Shown here: positions 27,401 to 36,621 of the stretch, in pieces | How positions within the stretch are numbered: position 1 is the stretch's first letter | Layout: the number at the start of each line of letters is the position of its first letter | Assembly (NCBI RefSeq): GCF_020171655.1 | Contig: NZ_JAIVAC010000001.1 | Location: 1,984,001-2,048,000 of the forward strand | Length of the DNA stretch: 64,000 bases | Direction: 5' to 3' | Source of the DNA: Exiguobacterium aestuarii | GTDB taxonomy: Bacteria > Bacillota > Bacilli > Exiguobacteriales > Exiguobacteriaceae | Translations under genes and position numbers: made by a program | Notes under the pieces: model-generated | Database searches by the model: none | What the model saw: the letters and a program-made list of their open reading frames with translations, nothing else | What the model was told of the DNA's origin: nothing

Positions 27401-28366
27401 TTACGCGTTTTGTCGACGATCAAGCAATACTGCAAACAATATAACTGCACCTTTTACGACGAGTTGGAAGAAAGATGATACGCCGAGAAGGTTCAATCCG
27501 TTGTTCAACGTGCCAATGATCAGTGCCCCGATCAATGTTCCGACAATCCAACCTCGACCACCCGCAAGGCTCGTTCCCCCGAGAACGACCGCCGCGATGG
27601 CATCGAGTTCATATGACGTTCCTGCTGTCGGTTGTGCGGAGTTGAGACGTGATGTCAAGATGATGCCCGCGAGTGCAGCAAGCATACCCGATAGCGAATA
27701 AATCATGATTTTGACTTTATTGACGCCAATCCCCATCAATTTTGCCGCTTCTTCATTTCCACCGATCGCGTACGTGTGACGACCAAATGTCGTCTTTTTC
27801 AAAATGAAATAAAGAACACCGAACGCGAGTAACATCGTCAATGCCGGCACCGGTATAATCCAGAAGTAGCCACGTCCGAGCATCTCGAACCACCCAGAAT
27901 TTCCGAGACCAGTAATCGGTCGCCCATCCGTATAGACGAGCGTCAAACCTCGGTAAATCGTCATCGTGGCCAATGTCGCGATGAACGGCGCCACTTTCCC
28001 GTATGTGATGACTGCCCCGTTAAAGGCCCCGAGAACGGCACCCGCAATCAAGCCAAGTGCAACGGCCATGACCGCATGTTGACCGTCCACCATCATGCCT
28101 GCCACTAGTGCAGAGGCGAGCGCTAAAATCGACCCGACCGATAAATCAATCCCACCTGTCAAGATGACGAATGTCATCCCGAAGGCAATCAAGGCATTGA
28201 TGGAAACTTGTCGAAGTACGTTAAAAATATTATTTAATGATAAAAATCCAGGTTCGAGCGCGGTCACGACGACGACGATGACGAGTAGACCAAACAGCGG
28301 TCCTAACTTTTGTCCCCATCCGAGTCGACCCGGGCGCTTCAGTGCAGTCGTTGCTTTCAATTCCAT
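27401..28366 (-). CDS. rbsC: Ribose ABC transporter permease
   Basis: 321 residues, about eight to ten helices, of the AraH/RbsC family, with LTGGIDLSVGSILAL and the EAA-like loop GIGVNKVKIMIYSLSG. GGAGGGC stands before ATG 28366; the upstream alternative at 28387 overlaps rbsA. It forms the membrane channel for ribose with RbsA. Confidence 0.94.
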   Translation of the reverse strand: MELKATTALKRPGRLGWGQKLGPLFGLLVIVVVVTALEPGFLSLNNIFNVLRQVSINALIAFGMTFVILTGGIDLSVGSILALASALVAGMMVDGQHAVMAVALGLIAGAVLGAFNGAVITYGKVAPFIATLATMTIYRGLTLVYTDGRPITGLGNSGWFEMLGRGYFWIIPVPALTMLLAFGVLYFILKKTTFGRHTYAIGGNEEAAKLMGIGVNKVKIMIYSLSGMLAALAGIILTSRLNSAQPTAGTSYELDAIAAVVLGGTSLAGGRGWIVGTLIGALIIGTLNNGLNLLGVSSFFQLVVKGAVILFAVLLDRRQNA

Positions 28367-28367
28367 G

Positions 28368-29846
28368 TCATTGCCCTCCTGTCGCATACGTCATTACTTT
28401 TTCTTGCGTCGCCTCTTCTTTTGTGAGCGTTCCGGTCACAACACCTTCCCGCATGACGACGATTCGGTCACTCATCCCGAGCACTTCCGGTAAATCGGAG
28501 GAGACCATGATGATGGCGACACCTGACTCCGCAAGATCACTCATGATATTGTAAATTTCTTTCTTGGCACCGACGTCGACTCCACGGGTCGGTTCATCTA
28601 AAATCAAGACGTCCGGCTCGACACCTAACCATTTACCGAGCACAATCTTCTGTTGATTCCCACCGGACAACGACTTCACTTTTTGCTCCATCGAATGATG
28701 CTTGACCCGCAGTTTTTGTAAGTATGTCTCGGCGAACGTTGCTTCTTGTTGTTTGGAGATGACCGACCCTTTCGCCCGTTTATCGAGTGTCGGGAGTGAC
28801 AAGTTTTCTCTTAGTGAGAAGTCGAGAAGCAAGCCCTCTCCTTTTCGGTCTTCTGTCAAAAAGGCGATGCCTTGTTTGATGGCGTCTGCCGGAGTCTTGA
28901 TTCGAATCGGTTTCCCGTTCAATTTGATAACTCCCCCCTTGTGGGCGTCTGCCCCAAATAGGGCACGCATCACTTCAGTCCGTCCTGCGCCCATCAATCC
29001 GGAGAATCCGACGATTTCACCAGCTTGAACATTGAATGATACGTTGTGGAACCGGTTACCTATTAAATCATCTACTTCGAGCACGACATCCCCGAGCGTT
29101 GCCGTGCGCGTCGGATATCGTTCACCAATCTCGCGTCCGACCATGTCGCGTACGGTTTCCTCAAAAGAAGTGTCCGAAATCATACGTGTCGAGATGGACT
29201 GTCCGTCCCGAAGTACGGTGATTCGATCACACAAGTCGAAAATTTCTTCCATGCGGTGCGAGATATAGATGATGGACACACCTTGATCCCGTAGAGCCCG
29301 TGAGACGGCGAAGAGCGCCTGAATTTCGCGATCGGTCAAGGCGGCCGTCGGTTCGTCCATGACGATGACTTTCGCATCTGTCATGAGTGCCTTGGCAATC
29401 TCAATCATCTGTTGCTGACCGACCGATAAGTTGCGCGCCACTTCATCGACATCCATGAAGACGTTCAATTCTGCCAAATATTCACGAGCGCGTCGTGTCA
29501 TTTCCTGCTGTTTGACCATCCCGAACGGCCCCGTCAGCTCCCGACCCAAAAATAAGTTTTCCGTTACCGTCATCTCCGGTAAAATGTTGAGCTCCTGATG
29601 GATGAAGGCAATCCCTTCTTGCTCCGCTTCTTTTGGGTGTTTGAATTGACGTTTCTTCCCATCGATGAGGATGTCTCCTTCATCTTGAGCATGAAGACCG
29701 GTCATCACTTTCATCAACGTTGACTTGCCTGCTCCGTTTTCCCCCATGAGCGCATGAATTTCTCCGGGCAATAGTTCGAAGTCGACCCCTTTCAAGACGG
29801 AGACCGGACCGAACGACTTATGGATGCCTTTCAACTGAATGTGCAT
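28368..29846 (-). CDS. rbsA: Ribose ABC transporter ATP-binding protein
   Basis: 492 residues with two ABC cassettes. The first has MGENGAGKSTLMKVM, LSVGQQQMIEIAKAL, VMDEPTAALT; the second keeps SGLMGAGRTEVMRAL (degenerate Walker A, usual in RbsA), LSGGNQQK and LDEPTRGVDVG. AAGGGGGG precedes the ATG. It powers ribose import and its stop is one base from rbsC. Confidence 0.95.
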   Translation of the reverse strand: MHIQLKGIHKSFGPVSVLKGVDFELLPGEIHALMGENGAGKSTLMKVMTGLHAQDEGDILIDGKKRQFKHPKEAEQEGIAFIHQELNILPEMTVTENLFLGRELTGPFGMVKQQEMTRRAREYLAELNVFMDVDEVARNLSVGQQQMIEIAKALMTDAKVIVMDEPTAALTDREIQALFAVSRALRDQGVSIIYISHRMEEIFDLCDRITVLRDGQSISTRMISDTSFEETVRDMVGREIGERYPTRTATLGDVVLEVDDLIGNRFHNVSFNVQAGEIVGFSGLMGAGRTEVMRALFGADAHKGGVIKLNGKPIRIKTPADAIKQGIAFLTEDRKGEGLLLDFSLRENLSLPTLDKRAKGSVISKQQEATFAETYLQKLRVKHHSMEQKVKSLSGGNQQKIVLGKWLGVEPDVLILDEPTRGVDVGAKKEIYNIMSDLAESGVAIIMVSSDLPEVLGMSDRIVVMREGVVTGTLTKEEATQEKVMTYATGGQ

Positions 29847-29858
29847 CGAAATCCCCCC

Positions 29859-30248
29859 TTAAAAAATGACCCCGGCGTGTAAGATGACGTTCGCGTAAGG
29901 TGTCGCTTCCCCAGTTCGAATGACCACTTTTGCTTTTGCGACCTCCCGTTTGAAATCTTCATGCGAACACATGTCGATGCTTGTGTATCGTTCTTTCAGT
30001 GAATCTGCAATCGTTGTGTTGTGTGTGAGAATCTCTTCGGCAATCGTGATGCGCTCTACGACCAAATCCGATTCGACGACATCAAGTACCTCAAGAAAGG
30101 AAGGTTCTCCGATTCGGAGGCTAAGGTCGACACGCTTCACCCCGTCTGGAATCGGGAGTCCGCAGTCTGCGATGACGACGCGATCCGTATGCCCGAGATC
30201 GGCAAAGGTTTTTGCTAAATGACTGTTTAAAATCCCATGTTTTTTCAT
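29859..30248 (-). CDS. rbsD: D-ribose pyranase
   Basis: 129 residues, normal length for RbsD, which interconverts pyranose and furanose ribose so that RbsK can use it. MKKHGILNSHLA carries the conserved His pair, followed by VIADCGLPIPDG. The A of ATG 30248 overlaps the last base of the rbsK stop codon. Confidence 0.92.
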   Translation of the reverse strand: MKKHGILNSHLAKTFADLGHTDRVVIADCGLPIPDGVKRVDLSLRIGEPSFLEVLDVVESDLVVERITIAEEILTHNTTIADSLKERYTSIDMCSHEDFKREVAKAKVVIRTGEATPYANVILHAGVIF

Positions 30249-31132
30249 CACACGCGCTCCAATCGTTGTTGTACATCTTCTCGTGTCGGCATACCACCTT
30301 GTGCGCCAAACCCTTCGACACTCATACCGGACGCGACTACGGCAAACCGTACGGCCGTCTCTAAATCCTCTTGTTCGATGAGGGAGACAGCGAGCGCACC
30401 GTTGAACGTGTCACCGGCTCCTGTCGTGTCGACGACGTTCGCTCGGATAGCTGGCACATGCCGCACTTCTCGTCCGTCATGGAATCGAACACCTCGGACG
30501 CCCTCCGTGACGAGTAATTTGTTAGGATATCGTTCAAGCACTTCGTCCACGGACAATCCCTTAAATAAATCCCGGCATTCATGTTCGTTCGGCGTCAAAT
30601 ACGTGACGTCTTCAATCACTTCTGGCGGGAGCGGTTGCGACGGTGCGGGATTGAGTAGTACCGGAATCCCTTTTGCTTTACAGTAAGTGGTCACTTGCTG
30701 CACGGTCTCGATTGGAATCTCGAGCTGCAAGAGTACGAACGACTGCTCATCGAGTAGCTGATCTAGTTCCTCGTCCGTGAAGATAACTTGCTTGTTCGCT
30801 GATTGGACGACGACAATCGAATTATCTGCTTCCGCCAATACGATGTGTGCCGTCCCCGTCACTTCATTCGGTATGACCCGAACGTGCGCAACATCGACAC
30901 CATACTGTTTGAAGTTCTCAACAATCTGCTGGCCGAATGGATCGTTCCCTACACAACCGACCATCTGCACGGCACTTCCTAACTTAGAAGCAGCGACTGC
31001 TTGGTTCGCACCTTTCCCTCCTGGAACGGTACGGAACGACTCGCCGATGACGGTTTCCCCTGCTTGCGGACGTTTGTCGGACGTGACGACAAGGTCCATC
31101 GATATACTGCCAATGACAACAATGCGTTTCAT
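30248..31132 (-). CDS. rbsK: Ribokinase
   Basis: 294 residues, PfkB family. VIGSISMDLVV, PGGKGANQAVAASKLG and the C-terminal DTTGAGDTFNGAL with the catalytic Asp are the ribokinase signatures. It phosphorylates ribose to ribose-5-P. It lies three bases after rbsR and is translationally coupled to rbsD. Confidence 0.95.
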   Translation of the reverse strand: MKRIVVIGSISMDLVVTSDKRPQAGETVIGESFRTVPGGKGANQAVAASKLGSAVQMVGCVGNDPFGQQIVENFKQYGVDVAHVRVIPNEVTGTAHIVLAEADNSIVVVQSANKQVIFTDEELDQLLDEQSFVLLQLEIPIETVQQVTTYCKAKGIPVLLNPAPSQPLPPEVIEDVTYLTPNEHECRDLFKGLSVDEVLERYPNKLLVTEGVRGVRFHDGREVRHVPAIRANVVDTTGAGDTFNGALAVSLIEQEDLETAVRFAVVASGMSVEGFGAQGGMPTREDVQQRLERV

Positions 31133-31135
31133 TCT

Positions 31136-32113
31136 TTATTTCTCCTTCCGCTTTGTCGTTTGTCTTTCAAGTAACGTGACCGGTAACAGCATCTCTCTCG
31201 GTCGTGTGTCTTTTTTCTCAATCAAATCGAGCAATCGTTCTGTCGCCACTCGCCCCATCTCATAAATCGGTTGAACGATGGTCGTCAGCGGCGGAGACGT
31301 CATCTCCCCTAGTTCGATCCCGTCATATCCGATGACCTGTAGTTCTTCCGGGACACGAATGTTTCGACGAACTGCTTCCTGCAATACCGCGGCTGCAATC
31401 ACATCGTTCGCTGCAAAGATGCCATCGAACGGCCACGCATGATCGAACAGCTCTTGGGACGCTTTCAAGGCATCTTTAAACGTGAACGTGGACTCGGTCA
31501 TCCCGACGAGTTTGTCTCCTGCCACTTCGACAAATCCTTCGGTCCGACGTTTGACCGTCTTGAGATGATCAGGTCCGGCAATATGTGCCAGTCGTGTCGC
31601 ACCGCGTTGTAACAACGTATCGGCTGCCAACTTTCCTCCCTCATAACCATCCGATACAACGGCATCAATCCCAGCCTTCACAATTCGGTCGAGCGCGACC
31701 ATCGGTAAATCCAACGTCTCATAATTCGGATTATGCGAATGGTTCGTCGTGATGATCAGCCCATCGACATGCATCGTCTGCAAGGCGACCAAATATGTCT
31801 GCTCTTTTTCGAGTTGTTCGTCTGTGTTGCATAAGACGACTTGATACCCATGCTGATTGGCGACATCCTCAATCGCCCGAGCTAGCTGTGGAAAGAACGG
31901 GTTTGTTATGTCTGGCATGATGAGTCCAATCAAGTTCGACGATTTTTTATAAAGCGAACGAGCGACTCGGTTCGGCGCGTAATTCAGTTCTGCAATCGCC
32001 TTTTCGACCGCTTCTTTCGCCTCTTCGCTCACATATCCGCTCTTATTCATGACGCGTGATACGGTCGCCACTGAGACGTTCGCATGTTTTGCCACTTGTT
32101 TGATGGTCGCCAT
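31136..32113 (-). CDS. rbsR: Ribose operon repressor, LacI family
   Basis: 325 residues. N-terminal HTH TIKQVAKHANVSVATVSRVMN and the hinge helix, then a ribose-binding-protein-like domain. It is the first gene of the operon it should repress, via the palindrome at 32158-32171. GGAGG precedes ATG 32113. Confidence 0.94.
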   Translation of the reverse strand: MATIKQVAKHANVSVATVSRVMNKSGYVSEEAKEAVEKAIAELNYAPNRVARSLYKKSSNLIGLIMPDITNPFFPQLARAIEDVANQHGYQVVLCNTDEQLEKEQTYLVALQTMHVDGLIITTNHSHNPNYETLDLPMVALDRIVKAGIDAVVSDGYEGGKLAADTLLQRGATRLAHIAGPDHLKTVKRRTEGFVEVAGDKLVGMTESTFTFKDALKASQELFDHAWPFDGIFAANDVIAAAVLQEAVRRNIRVPEELQVIGYDGIELGEMTSPPLTTIVQPIYEMGRVATERLLDLIEKKDTRPREMLLPVTLLERQTTKRKEK

Positions 32114-32129
32114 TTGACATCCTCCGTTC

Positions 32130-32143
32130 TGGAAACGCTTACA
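32130..32143. promoter_or_regulatory. Candidate cre (CcpA) site
   Basis: TGGAAACGCTTACA agrees with the cre consensus TGWAANCGNTNWCA at all but the third position. It lies downstream of the rbs -10, inside the transcribed leader, as in classical roadblock-type catabolite repression. Confidence 0.7.
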
Positions 32144-32148
32144 AAACC

Positions 32149-32177
32149 ATCTTAATGTGTAACCGGTTACATATCAA
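32149..32177 (-). promoter_or_regulatory. Sigma-A promoter of the rbs operon
   Basis: On the minus strand TTGATA (32172-32177) and TAAGAT (32149-32154) are 17 bases apart. The spacer is almost fully taken by the RbsR operator. Confidence 0.78.
32158..32171. promoter_or_regulatory. RbsR operator palindrome
   Basis: TGTAACCGGTTACA is a perfect 14-base palindrome of LacI-family type, with a central CG. It lies between -35 and -10, so binding would occlude RNA polymerase. Confidence 0.8.
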
Positions 32178-32197
32178 GGGGTTTTTATGATTTCATG

Positions 32198-32229
32198 AAA
32201 AAACACATTGAAACAGCGCTTCAATGTGT
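32198..32229 (-). terminator. Terminator of the RimJ/RimL-like GNAT gene
   Basis: ACACATTGAA pairs with TTCAATGTGT, with six A (U on the transcript) beyond. The stop codon of the acetyltransferase lies within the stem. Confidence 0.8.
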
Positions 32230-32763
32230 AGAGAATGTCGGATTGAGTTGGACATAGACGAGACATTCTACCGTCCGTCCATCGAGTCGGGTCAATTCTT
32301 GCGTCTTCGTGAACGCATAGGTGAACCCACATTTCTCAACGACGCGTCGGGATTGGTCATTGAAGCTGAAATAGCCGCACCAAATCCGCTCCAGCCCTAA
32401 TGCTTCGAATCCAAATCGAATCATCGCCTGAACGGCTTCCGGCACATAGCCGTTCCCCCAATAATCGGGGCTGAGCACATAACCGATTTCACGTTGAGCC
32501 TCATGTTGAATCGTAGGGTCTGGTCTTCGGTCGTGTAATCCGATGCTGCCAATCACTTGCCCGGTTTCTTTCAACGCGATCGCCCACACGTCTTTTTCCT
32601 CAACAAACAGTCGAATGACATCTTTCGTCTCTTCAACGGATTCATGTGGCGCCCAACCTGCCATCGGTCCGACACGTTCGTCTTTGGCGTAACGATACAT
32701 ATCCTCTGCGTCTTCTAGCGTAAATGCTCTTAAGATCAATCGTTCTGTCTCCATCTTGATCAT
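32221..32763 (-). CDS. GNAT acetyltransferase, RimJ/RimL type
   Basis: 180 residues. METERLILRAFTLEDAEDMY and YVLSPDYWGNGYVPEAVQ are the hallmarks of the RimJ/RimL subgroup, which N-acetylates ribosomal proteins or amino groups of small molecules. The acceptor is not readable. It is upstream of and runs toward the rbs operon, closed by its own terminator. Confidence 0.88.
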   Translation of the reverse strand: MIKMETERLILRAFTLEDAEDMYRYAKDERVGPMAGWAPHESVEETKDVIRLFVEEKDVWAIALKETGQVIGSIGLHDRRPDPTIQHEAQREIGYVLSPDYWGNGYVPEAVQAMIRFGFEALGLERIWCGYFSFNDQSRRVVEKCGFTYAFTKTQELTRLDGRTVECLVYVQLNPTFSTH

Positions 32764-32789
32764 ACAAACCCATCCTTTTCCTTCAAGTT

Positions 32790-32815
32790 GTTTCTTTCCC
32801 CGACCTAATGGGAAA
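32790..32815 (+). promoter_or_regulatory. Sigma-B-like promoter for the DUF4385 gene
   Basis: GTTTCT (32790-32795) and GGGAAA (32810-32815) with a 14-base spacer fit the GTTT-N13..15-GGGWAW pattern of general-stress promoters. No convincing sigma-A element overlaps it. Confidence 0.5.
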
Positions 32816-32838
32816 ACGTTAGGCGAGGAGGAATGAAC

Positions 32839-33285
32839 ATGCCATTTGACTATGATTTAAATTTTGATGAAATCGACTTCCGAAAACAACCCGAACTGTA
32901 CCGAGTCGGGCGTGGTGAACAAGGGGTACTACTCGTCGAACCGTATAAAAGTGAGATTTTGCCCCATTGGCGATTTAAAACGCCAGAGATCGCCAAGCAA
33001 TCCGCTGAAGAAATCATGGAATTGTTTGAAGCGTATCGCGCAAACGATGATTTCGTCGGAATGGACATGGCCCGAAAGTTCATCCAAATGGGCTACACGC
33101 GAGCCCGACGCTACGCCAATTATAAAGGTGGTCGTAAATATAAAGAAGACGGTGACATCCACGAGCGCGAAATCGACGAAGAAAAAGCAGAGTCTGCCCG
33201 CATCTTCAAAACGTATTGGGATCAACTCCGTGCCGATGAGGATTATTTGCGACGTAAAAAGGCACATCAGAAACAATATGGTTAA
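32839..33285 (+). CDS. DUF4385 family protein
   Basis: 148 residues, no membrane segment, charged; MDMARKFIQMGYTRARRYANYKGG is the conserved core of DUF4385, of unknown function. GAGGAGG stands seven bases before ATG 32839; the in-frame ATG at 32833 is only one base from it. A sigma-B-like promoter upstream hints at a general stress role. Its stop overlaps the convergent GNAT stop by four bases. Confidence 0.82.
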   Translation: MPFDYDLNFDEIDFRKQPELYRVGRGEQGVLLVEPYKSEILPHWRFKTPEIAKQSAEEIMELFEAYRANDDFVGMDMARKFIQMGYTRARRYANYKGGRKYKEDGDIHEREIDEEKAESARIFKTYWDQLRADEDYLRRKKAHQKQYG

Positions 33286-33725
33286 TCGCGCACCATCACT
33301 TGAAACGGAACCTCATTCCGCTCAAACGATGTGATGGTATGAAATCCAAGCGTTTCATATAGGTGAATCGCACGCTCGTTGAAAGAGGCGACCGTTAGAC
33401 GGAGCGGTTTCCCTCGTTCCGCCGCTCTCTTTATGACGTATTCCACAAACGATTGTCCGCGTCCTTTACCCGTCAAGTCAGGTCTCATCCCAAATCCAAT
33501 GTCCGTGAAGTCTGACGAATACGGATATGTCGGATTGGGCACTTGAGCCGGTGAACCGATGCAATAAAATCCAATCAGCTCATGATCCTCTAACATCGCC
33601 TGATATGTCATCAACTCGTCAATCCCCTCTTCAGAAGGCGACTGATTATAAAAGTCATAAGGAGCTCCGTATGTCCATTCTTGAATTTGACTTGCCCATT
33701 CACGCGTCATCGGTCGGTGATGCAT
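33282..33725 (-). CDS. GNAT acetyltransferase
   Basis: 147 residues with the acetyl-CoA loop DLTGKGRGQSFVEYVIKRA and a C-terminal LYETLGFHTI. The ATG at 33725 (MHHRPMTREWA) follows GGAGGGGAG; the extension to 33803 would run over the OsmC terminator. The substrate is unknown. Convergent with the DUF4385 gene with overlapping stops. Confidence 0.85.
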   Translation of the reverse strand: MHHRPMTREWASQIQEWTYGAPYDFYNQSPSEEGIDELMTYQAMLEDHELIGFYCIGSPAQVPNPTYPYSSDFTDIGFGMRPDLTGKGRGQSFVEYVIKRAAERGKPLRLTVASFNERAIHLYETLGFHTITSFERNEVPFQVMVRD

Positions 33726-33762
33726 TCGTCTCCCCTCCGTACTCTTTTCACGATTACTATGT

Positions 33763-33789
33763 AAAAAAGATGAGGTCGCCCCCATCTTT
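33763..33789 (-). terminator. Terminator of the OsmC gene
   Basis: AAAGATG and CATCTTT arms with a short loop and a U-tract (A at 33763-33769). The hairpin overlaps the end of the osmC coding region. Confidence 0.7.
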
Positions 33790-34237
33790 ATTTTCGAGTC
33801 CATTCTGCCGTCATCGCCACGTCTGCTGCATGCATCAGATTATGAATCGGACAGCGTGCTTCGACAGCCTTCCTTAATGCTTCGATTCGCTCATCCGATT
33901 CGGTCGTGTCCAATACAACTTTCATATGAGTCGACTCGAAATAAGTTCGGACACCTTCCATCCCTTGGAATCCTCGTGGATCGAGCGTTCCTTCTGTTAC
34001 GAACTCGACCCCTTCGTAATCAAAGTTTAAGTCCTGTGCGGCATACGCAATCATGATGGTCGTACAGGACGACTGGGCACCGAGAAGATACTCAAGCGGG
34101 TTCGGTCCTTTGTTCGTTCCACCGAGTCGTTCCGGCTCATCTACGATAAATGGGGTGTGCTCACCTACACGTACAGTCGTCTTGACGCCTCCGGCTTCTC
34201 CCTCGGCGCGCATCGTCACTAACGGTCTTTCTGACAT
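33788..34237 (-). CDS. OsmC/Ohr family peroxiredoxin-like protein
   Basis: 149 residues. The two conserved redox cysteines are in GAQSSCTTIM and VEARCPIHNLM. Such proteins reduce organic hydroperoxides and are osmotically or oxidatively induced. GAGGAGG precedes the ATG. It follows the GGDEF gene by 42 bases and may be co-transcribed with it. Confidence 0.88.
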   Translation of the reverse strand: MSERPLVTMRAEGEAGGVKTTVRVGEHTPFIVDEPERLGGTNKGPNPLEYLLGAQSSCTTIMIAYAAQDLNFDYEGVEFVTEGTLDPRGFQGMEGVRTYFESTHMKVVLDTTESDERIEALRKAVEARCPIHNLMHAADVAMTAEWTRK

Positions 34238-34279
34238 GTTCCATCCTCCTCTCCATAATCAAACACCTCTATGTTCCCT

Positions 34280-35845
34280 TTATTTCGGGCCATGTAACGC
34301 CTCGTCATAAATCGCATAATCATTTTTTCCGTCCTGCTTGATTTGGTACATCGCTTGGTCCGCTTTATGAATCAGCGTATCCAAGTCCGTCCCTTGGTCC
34401 GGCGCATGACTGACCCCAATACTTGCCCGGATTGGTATCGTCACATCCGACGTTCTGTATGGATTCCGATTCAACGTCATCTGAAGTTCGTGAATAAATG
34501 CGAGTACTTCAGATTCCGTCAGATTGACTAAGTAGATATAAAACTCATCGCCTCCGACACGAGAAGCCAAGCCGACGTCTCGCGTTGATGCTTCTAACAA
34601 TCCACCTAAATGCGTTAAGAAATGATCGCCCTCTTGGTGACCATACGTATCGTTGACCGCTTTGAAACCGTCCAAATCAATAATCAATAAAGATAATCTT
34701 GAGGAACTTAGTAACGCATGGTCTGCCTGTTCATAAAACGCACGTCGATTGGTCAACTTCGTCAGTGGGTCATGATAGGCAAAGAAACGGATTGTTTGCT
34801 CGGCTTCTTTGAACGAATGAACGTCTCGAATGATAATCATCCCATGGATTGTTCGATCGATATCAACAAAGTCCCCATCAATGACGACATATCGCTCTTG
34901 CCCGGATTTCGTCATAATCTTCGTCTCGAACTCTAAAAACTTTTTGCGAGTCTGGAAATGTTGATGATAATGTTCCATCCACTCTGCCTTTTTCTTTTCC
35001 GGTAATAAATCGACAAAGCGTTCATTTACGACACGGACTGTATGAAATAGCGTTCGTGCGGCCGGATTCGCACTTTCCACTTTTCCATCGGGATCAATCA
35101 ACAAGATGGCAGATGGATTCAAGTTATACAGTGTCCCGTATCGCTTCACGTAAGAGGTCAAGAAATCCAAACGATTCATTGCGATGACGAGCGCCACTGC
35201 CCATACGAGCCCTCCATACATATAAGAGTACGGCGGAATGAACCCACGGAATTGAAAATAACCGAAGACAACATCCCATAACAATACGACATTCGCCGTC
35301 CAAAAAAGCATGCGCAACACGCGTTGGTGTTCTCTTCGTTCCGCACGTTTGAGAGCATAAAAAATGAGACCGATGATCAATATGTGAAAGATGTTCCCGA
35401 CGGTCAGCGTAATCAAATAAGAAGCGTTGAACTCGGGATAAATCCAAATCCCCACTTGCTCAAACTGTTGACTGTTGATGATGTTCTCTCGCCGGATATA
35501 CGTCAACATGACGGGAATCAGCGGCAAATAGACGACCCAAGGATACAGCCACTTCGGTGCCTTTGCTCCGACGCCTGTGATACTTAATATGAAATGAACA
35601 GAAAAGATAAAGATGAAGATGCCGGCATTCCCAAACCAATACGCAATGAGTGCCGGACTGTATTCAATCGGAGAAAGATGGCGGACAAATTCAGCCAAGA
35701 AGAGCATCGAATAACCGAACACAAACAGGCTCAGCAAACGATGCTCTACTTTATTCGGATTTCGTTGAAAGACATCTAGTGCTAAAAAGCCGAGCAAAAA
35801 TGACGGTAACAAATAGACCGCCAGATAAATAAACATCTCGGTCAT
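34280..35845 (-). CDS. Membrane diguanylate cyclase (7TM-like, PAS, GGDEF)
   Basis: 521 residues. Seven to eight membrane helices fill the first ~230 residues, then a PAS domain (about 235-350, LNPSAILLIDPDGKVESANPA) and a GGDEF domain whose active-site motif is SRVGGDEF (431-435). The first Asp/Glu set is complete, so cyclic-di-GMP synthesis is expected. No RxxD inhibitory site is seen at the usual place. Start ATG 35845 follows GAGGAGG. The ligand is unknown. Confidence 0.9.
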   Translation of the reverse strand: MTEMFIYLAVYLLPSFLLGFLALDVFQRNPNKVEHRLLSLFVFGYSMLFLAEFVRHLSPIEYSPALIAYWFGNAGIFIFIFSVHFILSITGVGAKAPKWLYPWVVYLPLIPVMLTYIRRENIINSQQFEQVGIWIYPEFNASYLITLTVGNIFHILIIGLIFYALKRAERREHQRVLRMLFWTANVVLLWDVVFGYFQFRGFIPPYSYMYGGLVWAVALVIAMNRLDFLTSYVKRYGTLYNLNPSAILLIDPDGKVESANPAARTLFHTVRVVNERFVDLLPEKKKAEWMEHYHQHFQTRKKFLEFETKIMTKSGQERYVVIDGDFVDIDRTIHGMIIIRDVHSFKEAEQTIRFFAYHDPLTKLTNRRAFYEQADHALLSSSRLSLLIIDLDGFKAVNDTYGHQEGDHFLTHLGGLLEASTRDVGLASRVGGDEFYIYLVNLTESEVLAFIHELQMTLNRNPYRTSDVTIPIRASIGVSHAPDQGTDLDTLIHKADQAMYQIKQDGKNDYAIYDEALHGPK

Positions 35846-35914
35846 GCGGGACCTCCTCACCTGTTCGTATTCTTCTATTTCGTTATTCTGCGTTCTTTTC
35901 CCTCTTTAACGCGA

Positions 35915-35942
35915 CAAAAAACGGGATGGTTCACATCCCGTT
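35915..35942 (-). terminator. Terminator of the NAD(P)-binding protein gene
   Basis: AACGGGATG (35920-35928) pairs with CATCCCGTT (35934-35942); six A give the U-tract. Confidence 0.83.
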
Positions 35943-35957
35943 CTTGATGTCACATAC

Positions 35958-36596
35958 TTATAGCGTTTCTTCGATCGGGGTATCCCCTTTGATCAAATCG
36001 ATTGCTTTGTTCTGTGCGTTTGAATGGTTATGAAGGACGTGCACCAAGAATGATGCCACGTCTTCGCGTGGAATCTCTCCACTTCCTTCGAATTGCGTGT
36101 TCACTTTGCCCGTTCCCGCATCATCTGTCAACGCGCCCGGACGAACAATCGTGTATGTGAGTCCACTCTGTTCGAGTAAGCGATCGGCATGATGCTTCGC
36201 TACGTAGTACGGCTTCATCGAATCTGGCCAAGCTGAGCGATCCTCTGCTTTCAAGGCGCTGACCATGACGAAGTGTTTGATGTTCCCGTTCGCTTGTGCT
36301 GCTTCGATACTCTTCGCTGCACCATCTAGGTCAATTAAAAGGGTCTTGTCTGCTCCAGTGCTTCCACCAGAACCGGCTGCGAACACGATGACATCCATCC
36401 CGTCGATTGCCTTTTCCAAGTCCGCCACTGAACCTTCGAGGTCACCGAGTACGGCGTTGTATCCTTTTGACTTGAAGTCATTGAGTTGCTCTTCTTTACG
36501 CACCATCGCTGTGACGTGATGCTTCCCTTCATTGTGTAACTTTTCCACCAATTGATGGCCAATCTGGCCGTTTGCACCGATTACAAATACGTTCAT
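35958..36596 (-). CDS. NAD(P)H-binding atypical SDR (SDR_a5-like)
   Basis: 212 residues. GANGQIGHQLV is the dinucleotide motif, VFAAGSGGSTGADKT and YYVAKHHADRLLEQSGLTYTIVRPG are typical of the YwnB/YhfK group of NmrA-like proteins, which act as oxidoreductases or redox sensors. GAGGAGG lies before the ATG. It follows thiE by 25 bases with no terminator, so it may be read through from the thi operon. Confidence 0.88.
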   Translation of the reverse strand: MNVFVIGANGQIGHQLVEKLHNEGKHHVTAMVRKEEQLNDFKSKGYNAVLGDLEGSVADLEKAIDGMDVIVFAAGSGGSTGADKTLLIDLDGAAKSIEAAQANGNIKHFVMVSALKAEDRSAWPDSMKPYYVAKHHADRLLEQSGLTYTIVRPGALTDDAGTGKVNTQFEGSGEIPREDVASFLVHVLHNHSNAQNKAIDLIKGDTPIEETL

Positions 36597-36621
36597 CTGT
36601 CTTCCTCCTCAAGAATTAAAT

